Source: GCA-003244245 sp963822695 (GTDB taxonomy: Bacteria; Actinomycetota; Actinomycetes; Mycobacteriales; Pseudonocardiaceae). Taken from it: DNA of 64,000 nt. The stretch spans positions 124,001 to 188,000 of the forward strand of contig CAWGJH010000008.1 of NCBI GenBank assembly GCA_963822695.1. The letters run 5' to 3'. The position numbers and the translations under genes were made by a program. This document shows positions 54,322 to 62,555 of the stretch, piece by piece. A model generated the notes under the pieces. That model was not told the origin of the DNA and did no database searches. It was given only the letters and a program-made list of their open reading frames with translations. The number at the start of each line of letters is the position of its first letter. Position 1 is the stretch's first letter.

Positions 54322-55209
54322 GTGCTGATCGCGGAACTTGCGGATTCCCGGGACGGGGTGCTCACTCTGGAGGAGGCAGTGCGGGGCGGGTTGACTCCCC
54401 GGCAGATACGGCACCGGGTTCGCAGCGGGCAGTGGATCAGGTTGCATCCGGGAGTTTACCTAGTCGGCCGGCGTGAGCCCGACCAGCGGGCCGACACCCG
54501 GGCAGCGGTGGCATGGGCGGGTGCCGGGGCCGTGGCGAGTGGGCTGACGGCGGCATGGTGGTGGGGACTGCGGGACTGGGCGCCGGCCGCCGCTGAGGTG
54601 ACGGTGCCCCATACGCGATCCCGTCGCCTCCGAGCGGGTGTGGGGCTGCGCCGCCGAAACCTCGACCCCATGGACCTCGTGGTGCTGCGCGGGCTGCCAG
54701 TGACCGCGTTGCCGCTCACCGTCCTGGACGCTGCGGCGGCGCTCGGCCACGACTCCGGGCGGCCGCTGGTGGATCGGGCGCTGCAGCGCCGAGTGTCATT
54801 CGCGGAGTTGCACGCCGCGTATTGCCGAGTGTTTGGCCGGCATGGGTCGCCGTGGCTGGGGCGGGTACTGCGGGAGGCAGCGGACGGGGCGTGGTCGCAA
54901 GCCGAACGGGTCCTGCACCGGCTGCTCCGGCAGGCCAGGATCGACGGCTGGGTGGCCAATCACCGGGTGGTGCTGTCCGGGATCGAGTACTGGATCGACG
55001 TCGCTTTTGTGGTCCACCGGCTGGCCATCGAGGTCGATGGCTGGGCGTGGCATTCCGACGTCAACCGGTTCGCCCGTGACCGGCGCCGACAGAACGCACT
55101 GGTCCTAGCGGGGTGGACCGTGCTCCGCTTCACTTGGCATGATCTGAAGTCCCGGCCGGAGGTGGTGGTTGCGCAGATCAGGGCGGTGATCACGGTTTGT
55201 GTGCCTTAG
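54322..55209 (+). CDS. AbiEi-like HTH plus DUF559 (Vsr-like nuclease fold) protein
   Basis: About 295 residues if started at GTG 54322; an ATG at 54235 inside the palindrome is an alternative, and the ribosome site is unclear. The N-terminus (VLTLEEAVRGGLTPRQIRHR, WIRLHPGVYLVGRREP) is the winged helix of AbiEi-type antitoxins. The C-terminus, YWIDVAFVVHRLAIEVDGWA and QNALVLAGWTVLRFTWHDL, is DUF559, related to Vsr mismatch endonucleases, with the Asp-Glu-Asp metal ligands visible. Such fusions are common in actinobacteria; a DNA-processing or toxin-antitoxin role is inferred. First gene of the island behind hrpA. Confidence 0.8.
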   Translation: MLIAELADSRDGVLTLEEAVRGGLTPRQIRHRVRSGQWIRLHPGVYLVGRREPDQRADTRAAVAWAGAGAVASGLTAAWWWGLRDWAPAAAEVTVPHTRSRRLRAGVGLRRRNLDPMDLVVLRGLPVTALPLTVLDAAAALGHDSGRPLVDRALQRRVSFAELHAAYCRVFGRHGSPWLGRVLREAADGAWSQAERVLHRLLRQARIDGWVANHRVVLSGIEYWIDVAFVVHRLAIEVDGWAWHSDVNRFARDRRRQNALVLAGWTVLRFTWHDLKSRPEVVVAQIRAVITVCVP

Positions 55210-55274
55210 GCGACACCCGACGTCGCTGAACGCACCCAAATAGTGATCATGTGCTGGCTACGACCAGCGACATG

Positions 55275-55658
55275 ATGAGCTCCTGGACCGACCTGAGCGC
55301 GGAGGAGCAGCTGCGGGCCCGGCTCGCTCAGCAGCAGTTCATCGCGAAGCCGATCCTGCGGATGCACGCCTGGCGGGAGGTGTTGGAGCGGACTCGGCGC
55401 CACCCGCATGTGCCGGGCTACTACCTCGACAAGAACACCCCGCCCGTGCTGTGTATGGCGGTGGCCGGGCGGGTTGCGCTGCTGGTGTCGCGTCGGCCGG
55501 CACCGACTTCTCGCGGCTCGTCGCCGCTATCTGGTGAGGCCGCTATCCTGCCCCCGCTCACCCAAGCCACTCGGTCAAGATGTCACGCAACGTCTTGGCG
55601 CTCTGCTCCTGAGAATGATCACGCATTCGCCCGTGACATGGGGATCGAGCGCAACTGA
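55275..55658 (+). CDS. Uncharacterised ORF, C-terminus doubtful
   Basis: MSSWTDLSAEEQLRARLAQQ, QFIAKPILRMHAWREVLERT and YYLDKNTPPVLCMAVAG look like genuine coding sequence, but after about residue 75 the frame becomes Ser/Pro/Arg-rich and overlaps the opposite gene, so the natural C-terminus has probably been lost. An upstream GTG at 55251 is possible. No family recognised. Confidence 0.4.
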   Translation: MSSWTDLSAEEQLRARLAQQQFIAKPILRMHAWREVLERTRRHPHVPGYYLDKNTPPVLCMAVAGRVALLVSRRPAPTSRGSSPLSGEAAILPPLTQATRSRCHATSWRSAPENDHAFARDMGIERN

Positions 55659-55850
55659 GTCGCCTTGTAGGCTCACCATGAGGTTGGCGAAACCGATCGG
55701 GCCCCGGTGCAGCGCACACGTCGCGGGGATCGCCTTACGGAGACCAGTACTTGGACGGTTGGCATGGTTATACAGTTCCAAGAAAATTCCTTTCCTTGGT
55801 GCGGAAAGACGCATTTCTGTCTTCATCGCTGTGGCCGATGAGTTATTCAT
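55558..55850 (-). pseudogene. Small actinobacterial protein, frameshifted near its end
   Basis: FLELYNHANRPSTGLRK and NLMVSLQGDSVALDPHVTGE fit a small protein type common in actinomycetes. The frame then derails, while the neighbouring frame reads EQSAKTLRDILTEWLG to a stop at 55558. Loss of one C in CTCAGCGAGCAG near 55607 explains the break. Its start overlaps the preceding gene by 8 bp. Confidence 0.5.
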
Positions 55851-56067
55851 CCACCCCGGCTATCGTGACGATGCTCACCTCCACCAGGGGCATGCCAGTC
55901 CGTACCGCCACCATCGCGGCCGCGTAATCGGCATCCATGACTTCTCCGCGGGGAACGTCCTTTATCAATTCTCGGGGCCGATCATGCGGACGCTGGGCGC
56001 TCGTATACACGATGCGCCTGGCAACCAGCCCCCTACTCTTCTTACTCTTACGAGTGGTGTGTTTCAC
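55843..56067 (-). CDS. Small uncharacterised protein (74 aa)
   Basis: Starts at GTG 56067 inside the stop of the preceding gene. RRIVYTSAQRPHDRPRELIK, DADYAAAMVAVRTGMPLVEV and SIVTIAGVDE: a basic head and a compact helix-strand end. Middle gene of a three-gene minus-strand operon near a divergent HTH-TPR regulator, an arrangement I associate with actinobacterial regulator-linked small proteins. No function known. Confidence 0.65.
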   Translation of the reverse strand: MKHTTRKSKKSRGLVARRIVYTSAQRPHDRPRELIKDVPRGEVMDADYAAAMVAVRTGMPLVEVSIVTIAGVDE

Positions 56068-56444
56068 GCGCGGGTCTCCCAGGAGTTGTCAACTGGATGC
56101 GGCTGGTGAGCGTGTGGTAGGCAAGGTGGTGGCTCCTCGGCCGTCGTCAGCGAGCTACTACAGACGGGGCGCAGGATCCGCCTCAGCCACCCGGGGCGGC
56201 GGTGACGCCCACGCCGGGCCGGGACCGCAGGGGATCGCGCCGCGACCACCACGGCGACGCACTCGGGGCACGGTCGGCCGACGGGCGCGGCCATCGCCGC
56301 GGCGATGACGCGATAACCGCAGAGCGCCTCGTAGTGCCCGGAGCGGCGGCCAGCGGCGATGTTCTCGTCGGTCACCTCGTGGGCCCGGCGATCGACGTAG
56401 CAGGTGATCGGGATGGTGAACAACCGCTCAGCCATCAACATCAC
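56064..56444 (-). CDS. Small putative zinc-binding protein
   Basis: 126 residues from ATG 56444 or 56438. ERLFTIPITCYVDRRAHEVT then YEALCGYRVIAAAMAAPVGR and PCPECVAVVVAAR: an ALCG...PCPEC pattern that suits a zinc ribbon. The C-terminal 50 residues are Pro/Arg/His-rich. First gene of the three-gene operon 56444-55558, coupled to the next by GTGA. Function unknown. Confidence 0.6.
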   Translation of the reverse strand: MMLMAERLFTIPITCYVDRRAHEVTDENIAAGRRSGHYEALCGYRVIAAAMAAPVGRPCPECVAVVVAARSPAVPARRGRHRRPGWLRRILRPVCSSSLTTAEEPPPCLPHAHQPHPVDNSWETRA

Positions 56445-56447
56445 CCC

Positions 56448-56855
56448 CTAGTCGTGGGCCAGCCGGGCCGGTGAGGGTGCGACCTCGCGTAGATAGCCAT
56501 CGCTCGCGCAACCCCTGGGCGTGATCCCCCGTGGCGGTGACGCCAACGACATCGGCGGTTGCCAGTGCGTGCGGGCGCTTCTGGTCACGGTGGCGCGTCC
56601 ACCACCGCCCGGCACTCGATCTCGCCACCCGGGGGGTGGGGATCTGGAGATCCTGTGGGACGTGGTCCACCGCTGCTCCTCCTCCCGTCCGTGGTGAATG
56701 ACGATGACTTTGTGGGCCTGGCGACAATCACACCGGCCGCAGTGCCCGGTGAAGGAGCCGTGAGGGATCTTCCTCACGGTGTCTCATCACAGCGTTGCCC
56801 GTCTGGCTAGGCTTGCCCAGATCACGGCAACAGTGGATAAACCGTTCTGAGGGGG
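56448..56855. other. Gap with no convincing gene
   Basis: Between the divergent zinc-protein and HTH-TPR genes. A minus-strand ORF from 56777 (HGSFTGHCGRCDCRQAHKVI) starts plausibly but turns into low-complexity Pro/Arg sequence; GEIECRAVVDAPP in another frame may be its natural end, so a small frameshifted gene is possible. Promoters for both flanking units must lie here. Confidence 0.4.
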
Positions 56856-58241
56856 GTGCGTGGGGTGGCCCGTGAACCGGAGCATGTACTCGAGCTGAGG
56901 TGTGCTCTGGGCTCCTGCCTGGCGGCCTGTCGCCAACAAGCGCGGTGGAGCCAAGGCAAACTCGCCGAGGAGATGCACTACCACCGCACCGCGATCTCTC
57001 ATCTGGAAGCCGGCCGTCACCCCGCGCCACGTGACTTCTGGGTCCGCGCGGATACAGTGTTGGGGGCGAAGGGAGCGCTCATCACGGCCTACGAGGCCTT
57101 GGAGACGGCCAGGCGGGACGCGGCAAGCCAGGAGAGCCCGGTGGGTGAACCGCCCGCTGTGCCAGGAGAAGGTGGCGGAGTGCAGCGGCGGGAAACTCTC
57201 AGCTTGGGTCTCGCCGTGGCTGTTGCTCCCGACGTGCTGGGCAGGGTGTTGGCTGGCGCCGCCGCTGAGGCGATGGAGTTCACCCAGCTCGCCGGGGTGT
57301 CAGCTGTCGGACAGGGCACGCTTGAGCATCTCGAGTTAGTAATAAATGATCTCAACCGGGGCTATGTGAAAGACCCACCGGCGGAGCAGTTCGTCGTGGC
57401 CCGTGCCTATCGGTCACGAGTCGATGAACTGATCCGCGGCCGCCATACGCTGAAAGAGTTGCGAGAGCTCTACGTCTATGCCGCGTGGCTGTCAGAACTG
57501 TTGGCATGGCTGGCAACCGATCTCGGCAACTTGCGCGCCGCACGAGCATACGCGCTTGACTGCTACACCCACGCCGACCAGGCGGGGCACGGTGAGCTAT
57601 GCGGGTGGGCAGCGAAGGCCATGGCGTCAATCGCCATGTTTTCGGAGCATCCTGACGGTGCGGCTAGGGCTGCTATGCAAGGTGTTGCCAAGGTTTCGGC
57701 CAGTCATCCGCTGGCTGTTTCGCTCCGTGCTCACGCAGCTCGCGCCTATGCTCGATTGGGCCAGCAGGAACCATGCGAAACGCTCTTCGCTGAAGCCCAG
57801 CGGCTGCATGAGCGACTGCCAGCCAGGCCACCCTGCCGGTTCGCTACGGACACCGGCATCATTGCTTCCTACGCCATGACCGCCTACCCGGCGTCCGCGT
57901 ATATCTGGCTGGGGGATTTCGACACAGCTCGGACACATGGCGAAGCGGCCCTGGCAGCGATCGAGTCAGCGCCGCCTGACAGTAGAGAACAACGGTCGTC
58001 TTTTGCCCAGCTTATCCTGGCCACGGCGCTGGTGGGGTGTGGAACGCCCGACGACGCTGCGACCCTGGGCAATCAGGCATTGACGTCAGCTCGTGTGGTC
58101 ACGTCGGGGATGGTGACTTATGTCCGCAATCTTGACAGGGCGCTGGTGAGCCGCTACCCAAGGCTGGCCTGTGCCCGTGAGTTCCATGAGCAGTACCGGC
58201 ACGTCGCTCAGCGTTCGGCTGTTGGTGCGGGAGGAGCATGA
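56856..58241 (+). CDS. XRE-family HTH-TPR regulator
   Basis: 461 residues from GTG 56856 (or GTG 56865). Helix-turn-helix at 15-60 (RWSQGKLAEEMHYHRTAISH), linker VQRRETLSLGLAVAVAPDVL, then TPR-like helices (ELRELYVYAAWLSELLAWLA, GNLRAARAYALDCYTHADQA, AARAYARLGQQEPCETLFAE). Same general build as 25193 and 40420 but sequence-divergent. It faces the small-protein operon across 56448-56855 and probably controls it, by analogy. Confidence 0.86.
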   Translation: MRGVAREPEHVLELRCALGSCLAACRQQARWSQGKLAEEMHYHRTAISHLEAGRHPAPRDFWVRADTVLGAKGALITAYEALETARRDAASQESPVGEPPAVPGEGGGVQRRETLSLGLAVAVAPDVLGRVLAGAAAEAMEFTQLAGVSAVGQGTLEHLELVINDLNRGYVKDPPAEQFVVARAYRSRVDELIRGRHTLKELRELYVYAAWLSELLAWLATDLGNLRAARAYALDCYTHADQAGHGELCGWAAKAMASIAMFSEHPDGAARAAMQGVAKVSASHPLAVSLRAHAARAYARLGQQEPCETLFAEAQRLHERLPARPPCRFATDTGIIASYAMTAYPASAYIWLGDFDTARTHGEAALAAIESAPPDSREQRSSFAQLILATALVGCGTPDDAATLGNQALTSARVVTSGMVTYVRNLDRALVSRYPRLACAREFHEQYRHVAQRSAVGAGGA

Positions 58242-58309
58242 GCGAGACGGTGCCTGGCCACCAACTTAACCTCCTTGGTGTCCAGTGGTGGGTGCACCCA
58301 CCACGTGAC

Positions 58310-58650
58310 CCAAGCAATGGCCTTCTCCAGACCGATGCGCAGCTGTCCGTGGTCAGGCACGGGGGCCTGATCGGGGATGTCGTAACGGCGCACCGCGGTG
58401 CGCAGGTCCTCCAGAGCAACGTGCTCTGCTCCGGGGAGACCTCAGCTTCCCCGTACAGCGTGCCGAGCGAGATCTGCAAGGCCCGAGCGATGGCGGCGGC
58501 GATCGCCGGGGTGAGTGCGCGGTCCCCGACCTCGATCTTTGACAGCAAACTCAGCGGCACCCCGGCCCGGCGTGCCAGAGCCACCTGAGTCACCGCGCGT
58601 TCCTTGCGCAACTACGCGACCCACGAGCCACCATTGCCAGCAGCGGCCAT
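58310..58650 (-). pseudogene. XRE regulator N-terminus, nonsense and frameshift
   Basis: From ATG 58650 the frame reads MAAAGNGGSWVA, a TAG where CAG is expected, then LRKERAVTQVALARRAGVPL and LSKIEVGDRALTPAIAAAIA, a clear XRE helix-turn-helix. After VSPEQ the adjacent frame continues HVALEDLRTAVRRYDIPDQA, consistent with loss of one G near 58430. Nothing of the later TPR region remains. Confidence 0.6.
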
Positions 58651-58840
58651 GGATCCGAGTCTCCCATGCCGAAGTCGCCCGCACTCCACCTTCACGCGCG
58701 GGCAGCGGGTTGTGCACACCGTATGCACGCTCACCACTCGCCAGGACCGTTCACTGCTACTACTCCGTCGCCGCACCCACCAACCCCCCGCGTGGGTCAG
58801 CACCGTCCGGGCAGTAGCCCGGGTCTGTACGCTGTTGCGT

Positions 58841-59068
58841 ATGCAGCGAGAGCGACTCACGGTGAGCATGCACCCGCAGACGGCGGCGCGCATCCGGCAG
58901 TGCGGGGCCCGCACCCACGGCGGAGCCTCCGCCTACCTCGAACACCTGGTCCGCCAGGACGCGATGCGGGAGGCAGCGGCATCAGCGGCCAGTTGGTACG
59001 CAGCGCACCCCACCTACGCGGCCGCCAGCGAGGCCGAGACCCTGGCGGCGCTGGACGAGACAGCGTGA
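58841..59068 (+). CDS. RHH/MazE-type antitoxin
   Basis: 75 residues: MQRERLTVSMHPQTAARIRQ, then GGASAYLEHLVRQDAMREAA and AETLAALDETA. The start follows the ribbon-helix-helix pattern (strand RLTVSM, helices after it), with an acidic toxin-binding tail. Its stop overlaps the toxin start (GTGA), the normal order for such pairs. Confidence 0.75.
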   Translation: MQRERLTVSMHPQTAARIRQCGARTHGGASAYLEHLVRQDAMREAAASAASWYAAHPTYAAASEAETLAALDETA

Positions 59069-59370
59069 GGCGAGGCGACCTCTACCGCTACGAACCCGTG
59101 ATGGGCAGAGCCGGCCAGTCCACCACCAGGCTCATCGTCTCCGCCGACGCCATAAACGCCAACGACGAGTTACCCACGGTCTATGCCATGCACGTCGTGG
59201 ACTCCGACCCCGGCTCACTGCTGGCCGTGCGGGTCGGAGAACTCGGTTGGGCATTCGCCCTGGAGATCGATCGCCCACCACGTCGCCGCCTCGTCGAGCA
59301 CCTGGGCCGCGCCACCCCCGAGGAACTTGAGCAGGTCGACAACGCCATCCGGGCAGTCTTCGAGGTGTAG
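59065..59370 (+). CDS. MazF/PemK-type mRNA interferase
   Basis: 101 residues from GTG 59065. RRGDLYRYEPVMGRAGQSTT opens the MazF barrel, TRLIVSADAINANDELPTVY contains the conserved S-[AT]D catalytic region, and RRRLVEHLGRATPEELEQVD closes it. Expected to cleave mRNA at short motifs when the antitoxin fails. Unlike the dead pair at 9791-10118, both genes here look intact. Confidence 0.8.
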   Translation: MRRGDLYRYEPVMGRAGQSTTRLIVSADAINANDELPTVYAMHVVDSDPGSLLAVRVGELGWAFALEIDRPPRRRLVEHLGRATPEELEQVDNAIRAVFEV

Positions 59371-59372
59371 CC

Positions 59373-59534
59373 ATGGGGAACGCCGCGCTGGACATCGCCG
59401 GCACGATCTGCTCCCGCTGTGCCGCCGACGACCTGCACGAACTGGTCCGATACGCCGCCACGCACCAGCACCTTGACGAGGTCGCGCACCGACGGCACCG
59501 GATCGTCATCCTGGTCTGTACCGACAACCCGTAA
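59373..59534 (+). CDS. Short CxxC protein after the toxin
   Basis: 53 residues, MGNAALDIAGTICSRCAADD then LHELVRYAATHQHLDEV and RIVILVCTDNP, starting 2 bp after the toxin stop. A CSRC pair, a His-rich helix and a terminal Cys could bind zinc. The tight spacing suggests a three-gene toxin-antitoxin unit. No family recognised. Confidence 0.5.
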   Translation: MGNAALDIAGTICSRCAADDLHELVRYAATHQHLDEVAHRRHRIVILVCTDNP

Positions 59535-59546
59535 GCAGGGTGTGAA

Positions 59547-59665
59547 GGATCCGTTGGATGATCGAGGAGCTGCGGGTCAGCTACTTCGCCCAAGAGCTGC
59601 GCACCCCGTACCCGGTCTCCGACCAGCGGATCTACCAGGCGATGCACGAGCTGGCCGGCCGTTGA
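59547..59665 (+). repeat. Second copy of the hrpA 3' end
   Basis: Reads RWMIEELRVSYFAQELRTPY, PVSDQRIYQAMHELAGR and a stop, as the last 40 codons of hrpA. Right boundary of the 5.4-kb island. Confidence 0.75.
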
Positions 59666-59743
59666 CCGCGGCCCAGGTGCTGGTGGTGATCTCCCTGGCG
59701 CGGTCATCGCCCGCTGCCGGATGTCTTCGGGGATGATGACCTG

Positions 59744-62521
59744 GTGACGAGGTGGGACTGGCGGGTCCCGTCGGTGTCGTTGCTCACGACACTGACGGTC
59801 GCGCCGCTCACGTGGTTGGCCGTGATTTCCTCGGGGCCAGTGGGGGCCGGGGCGGCAGTTGGCGCGGCCGTCGTAACGGTGGGTGGTCCATTCCTGGTGA
59901 GCTGGGTGCATGAGCGGAGGGTGGCCAAGAAACTGGCCGACGCGTTGTCGAAGCTGCCGTCTAGGGACAGTCCGGCGGGGTTGCTGCGTGCCGATCGGCA
60001 TGTTGTGCCGTTTACCGGCAGAGCAGAAGAGCTCGCTGATCTGCGCGAGTGGTGTCGAGACCGCAAGCCGGGGGTGCGGCTGTTGGTGGGCGCTGGTGGG
60101 GTCGGCAAGACCCGGTTGGCTCTGGAACTGCGCGACCATGTGGCGAAGACCGGCTGGCAGGTCGCGGTGGTGGGCGCTGGCCGGGAAGCCGACGCGTTCA
60201 CCATCCTGCGGGACGCCACCAGGCGCTCGTCGATCTTCTTGATTGTGGACTACGCGGAGACCCGGACGGGGCTGCTCGATCTGCTGCGCTCGGTGGCCGG
60301 CCATCCTGCGCACGTGCGGGTATTGCTGATCGCCCGCAGCGCCGGTGACTGGTGGTGGCAGTTGGGCGCCGATGAGGGTGCTGTGCAGGAACTGATCGAG
60401 GCATACCCTCCCCTGGAGTTGTCGGCCCGGGTGGATTCGGCCATCAGCCCCACCGAGTTGATCGACGCAGCGGTGCGGAGCTTTGCCGCTAAACTCGGTG
60501 TCCGGGTACCCACCGGGGCCGCAGTCACCTCACCAGCGGGCGAGGTTCCCGTGTTGGCGCTGCATGCGGTGGCCCTGCTCGCCGTGCTCCGGTCCCGGGA
60601 CCCCTGGGCGCCAGCCGGGCCGTTGATGGCCGATATCGGCGTGTTGACAGAACTACTTCGCCATGAGAGGCGGTTCTGGGCACACAGCGCGGAGCAAGCG
60701 GGGTTGGGTCTTGACCCGGTGGTGCTCCAGCGGGCCGTGGTGGTGGCGTGCCTGTTTGGTGCGGTGGATGAGCGCGACGGCGCACAGGTACTGCGCCGGG
60801 TCCCGGATCTGCGTGACGATGAGAGAGATCGTCGGCGCGTCGCGCGGTGGCTGGCCCAACTCTATCCCAACGGTTCTGGCTACTGGGGATTGCTGCAGCC
60901 GGAGCTGGTTGCCGAGACGCATGTCATCGAGCAGCTCGAGGAATGCCCAGAGTTGGTCATGGCTGAGCTCTCCGAGCTGCGCATCGAGCAGAAGCGCCGG
61001 ATGCTGAGGGTACTCAGTATGGCCGCCGTCCATCACCCGGCTGGTGTGGAACTGCTGGAAAGGGTGTTGCGCGCCGACATCGAGCCCCTGGTGTGTCTGG
61101 CGCTGGAGGTGGCGGAAGTGACCGGTGGCGCCGTGAGCGCGGCACTCGCCCGAGTGCTGTCCGATACGCCGGTGACGCTGGAGACGCTGCGCACGATCGA
61201 GCAGGCAATCCCGTATCCGACGACGGCGCTCGTCGAGACCGCCGTGGTGGTGACCCGCCGCATTCTGTGCATGTTGCCGGCCGATGCACACGTTGCTGAG
61301 ACCGCGCGCTGGCATTTACGTCTCGGAGTCGTCTTGGCTCAGGCCGGCCGTGCGGATGAGGCGCTGCCCCCCATCGAGATTGCCGTCGAGCACTACCGCA
61401 CCCTGGTCGAGAGCGACCGCCCTCGTTACCTGCCGAACCTGGCCCGCTCGCTGCACAATCTCGGGATCCGGAACGCCGAACAAGGCCGCCACGATGCCGC
61501 TCTGCGCGACACGGAGGAGGCCGTCAAGTACTATCGGGAATTGGTTGAGCACAATCCGGGCTACTACCGGGCCGACCTTGCCGCGTCACTGAGCAATCTT
61601 GGCCTCCGGCTTGCTGAGCTGGGCCGTCACACCAAGGCTCGCGCGCCCCTCAAGGAAGCCGTGCAGCTCTACCGGGAGCTAGTCGAAACCGATGACCGCT
61701 ACCGTCGCGACCTAGCGCGAGCGTCCAGCAATTTACGTCGGAGCGAACCGCACGTGCCACTTGACGTCGGTATTCTGGAAAAAGCTGTCGAGGACAATCG
61801 TGCTCTGGTCGAGACCAACGGCGACCGCCATTGGCCCGAGCTGGCACGGTCCCTGTGCGATCTCGGCAACGGCTACACGGAGCAGGACCAGTGGGAACAG
61901 GCGCGGGGCTGCTTCGAGGAGGCGCTCGGCTATTACCGCACCGCGACGGAAAGCCTTGACCGTTACCGGCCGGACCTTGCCGCCTGCTTGAACGATCTCG
62001 GCGCCACCCTCACCGCACTCGGCGACTATGCCGCCGCCTTGCCCTATGCGGAGGAAGCAGTCGCTGTGCACCGGGGTCTCACCGAGATCAACCTCGCGCG
62101 GTACCGGCCCGAGCTGGCCCGATCACTGGACAACCTCGCCTTCTGCCTGGCCAGCATGGGCCACCACCGTGAGGTCCTCCCGTACGCCGAGGAAGCCGTC
62201 ATGCTGTACCGGCACCTCGTTAAGATCGACTCCGACAGCTACCGGCCCGAGCTAGCCCGGGCTCTGAGCAACCGGGGGGTGAGCCTGTCCGAGCTGCGTC
62301 GCCACGCCGAGGCCCTGCCCGACTCCGAGGAGGCCGTTAACCTCTACCAGGAACTCAACGAGATCGACCCCCGGCAGTACTCAGCTCCGCTGGCTCGTGC
62401 CCTGCACAGACTCGCGGTGGACGACTCGGCACTGGGTCGGCACGCAGAAGCCGACCGCTACCGCCAGGACGCTGACCTGCTGACCGAGGCGATGCGTGAT
62501 GATCCCGACGAGGAGGCATGA
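59744..62521 (+). CDS. STAND NTPase with C-terminal TPR array, membrane-anchored
   Basis: 925 residues from GTG 59744. Two N-terminal membrane helices (VSLLTTLTVAPLTWLAVISS and GAGAAVGAAVVTVGGPFLVS) precede an NB-ARC-like NTPase with Walker A RLLVGAGGVGKTRLALELRD (about residues 112-131) and Walker B SIFLIVDYAET. Residues 515-925 are eight or so TPR units of about 45 residues with the core ALPxxEEAVxxYRxLxE, as in peptide-binding STAND proteins. The build is that of a signal-transducing ATPase tethered to the membrane; the ligand and output are unknown. No effector domain is fused, and the MFS gene follows by 34 bp. Confidence 0.85.
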   Translation: MTRWDWRVPSVSLLTTLTVAPLTWLAVISSGPVGAGAAVGAAVVTVGGPFLVSWVHERRVAKKLADALSKLPSRDSPAGLLRADRHVVPFTGRAEELADLREWCRDRKPGVRLLVGAGGVGKTRLALELRDHVAKTGWQVAVVGAGREADAFTILRDATRRSSIFLIVDYAETRTGLLDLLRSVAGHPAHVRVLLIARSAGDWWWQLGADEGAVQELIEAYPPLELSARVDSAISPTELIDAAVRSFAAKLGVRVPTGAAVTSPAGEVPVLALHAVALLAVLRSRDPWAPAGPLMADIGVLTELLRHERRFWAHSAEQAGLGLDPVVLQRAVVVACLFGAVDERDGAQVLRRVPDLRDDERDRRRVARWLAQLYPNGSGYWGLLQPELVAETHVIEQLEECPELVMAELSELRIEQKRRMLRVLSMAAVHHPAGVELLERVLRADIEPLVCLALEVAEVTGGAVSAALARVLSDTPVTLETLRTIEQAIPYPTTALVETAVVVTRRILCMLPADAHVAETARWHLRLGVVLAQAGRADEALPPIEIAVEHYRTLVESDRPRYLPNLARSLHNLGIRNAEQGRHDAALRDTEEAVKYYRELVEHNPGYYRADLAASLSNLGLRLAELGRHTKARAPLKEAVQLYRELVETDDRYRRDLARASSNLRRSEPHVPLDVGILEKAVEDNRALVETNGDRHWPELARSLCDLGNGYTEQDQWEQARGCFEEALGYYRTATESLDRYRPDLAACLNDLGATLTALGDYAAALPYAEEAVAVHRGLTEINLARYRPELARSLDNLAFCLASMGHHREVLPYAEEAVMLYRHLVKIDSDSYRPELARALSNRGVSLSELRRHAEALPDSEEAVNLYQELNEIDPRQYSAPLARALHRLAVDDSALGRHAEADRYRQDADLLTEAMRDDPDEEA

Positions 62522-62555
62522 TGGCCTGGCCAGTGACCGCAAGGAGGGTGGACCA

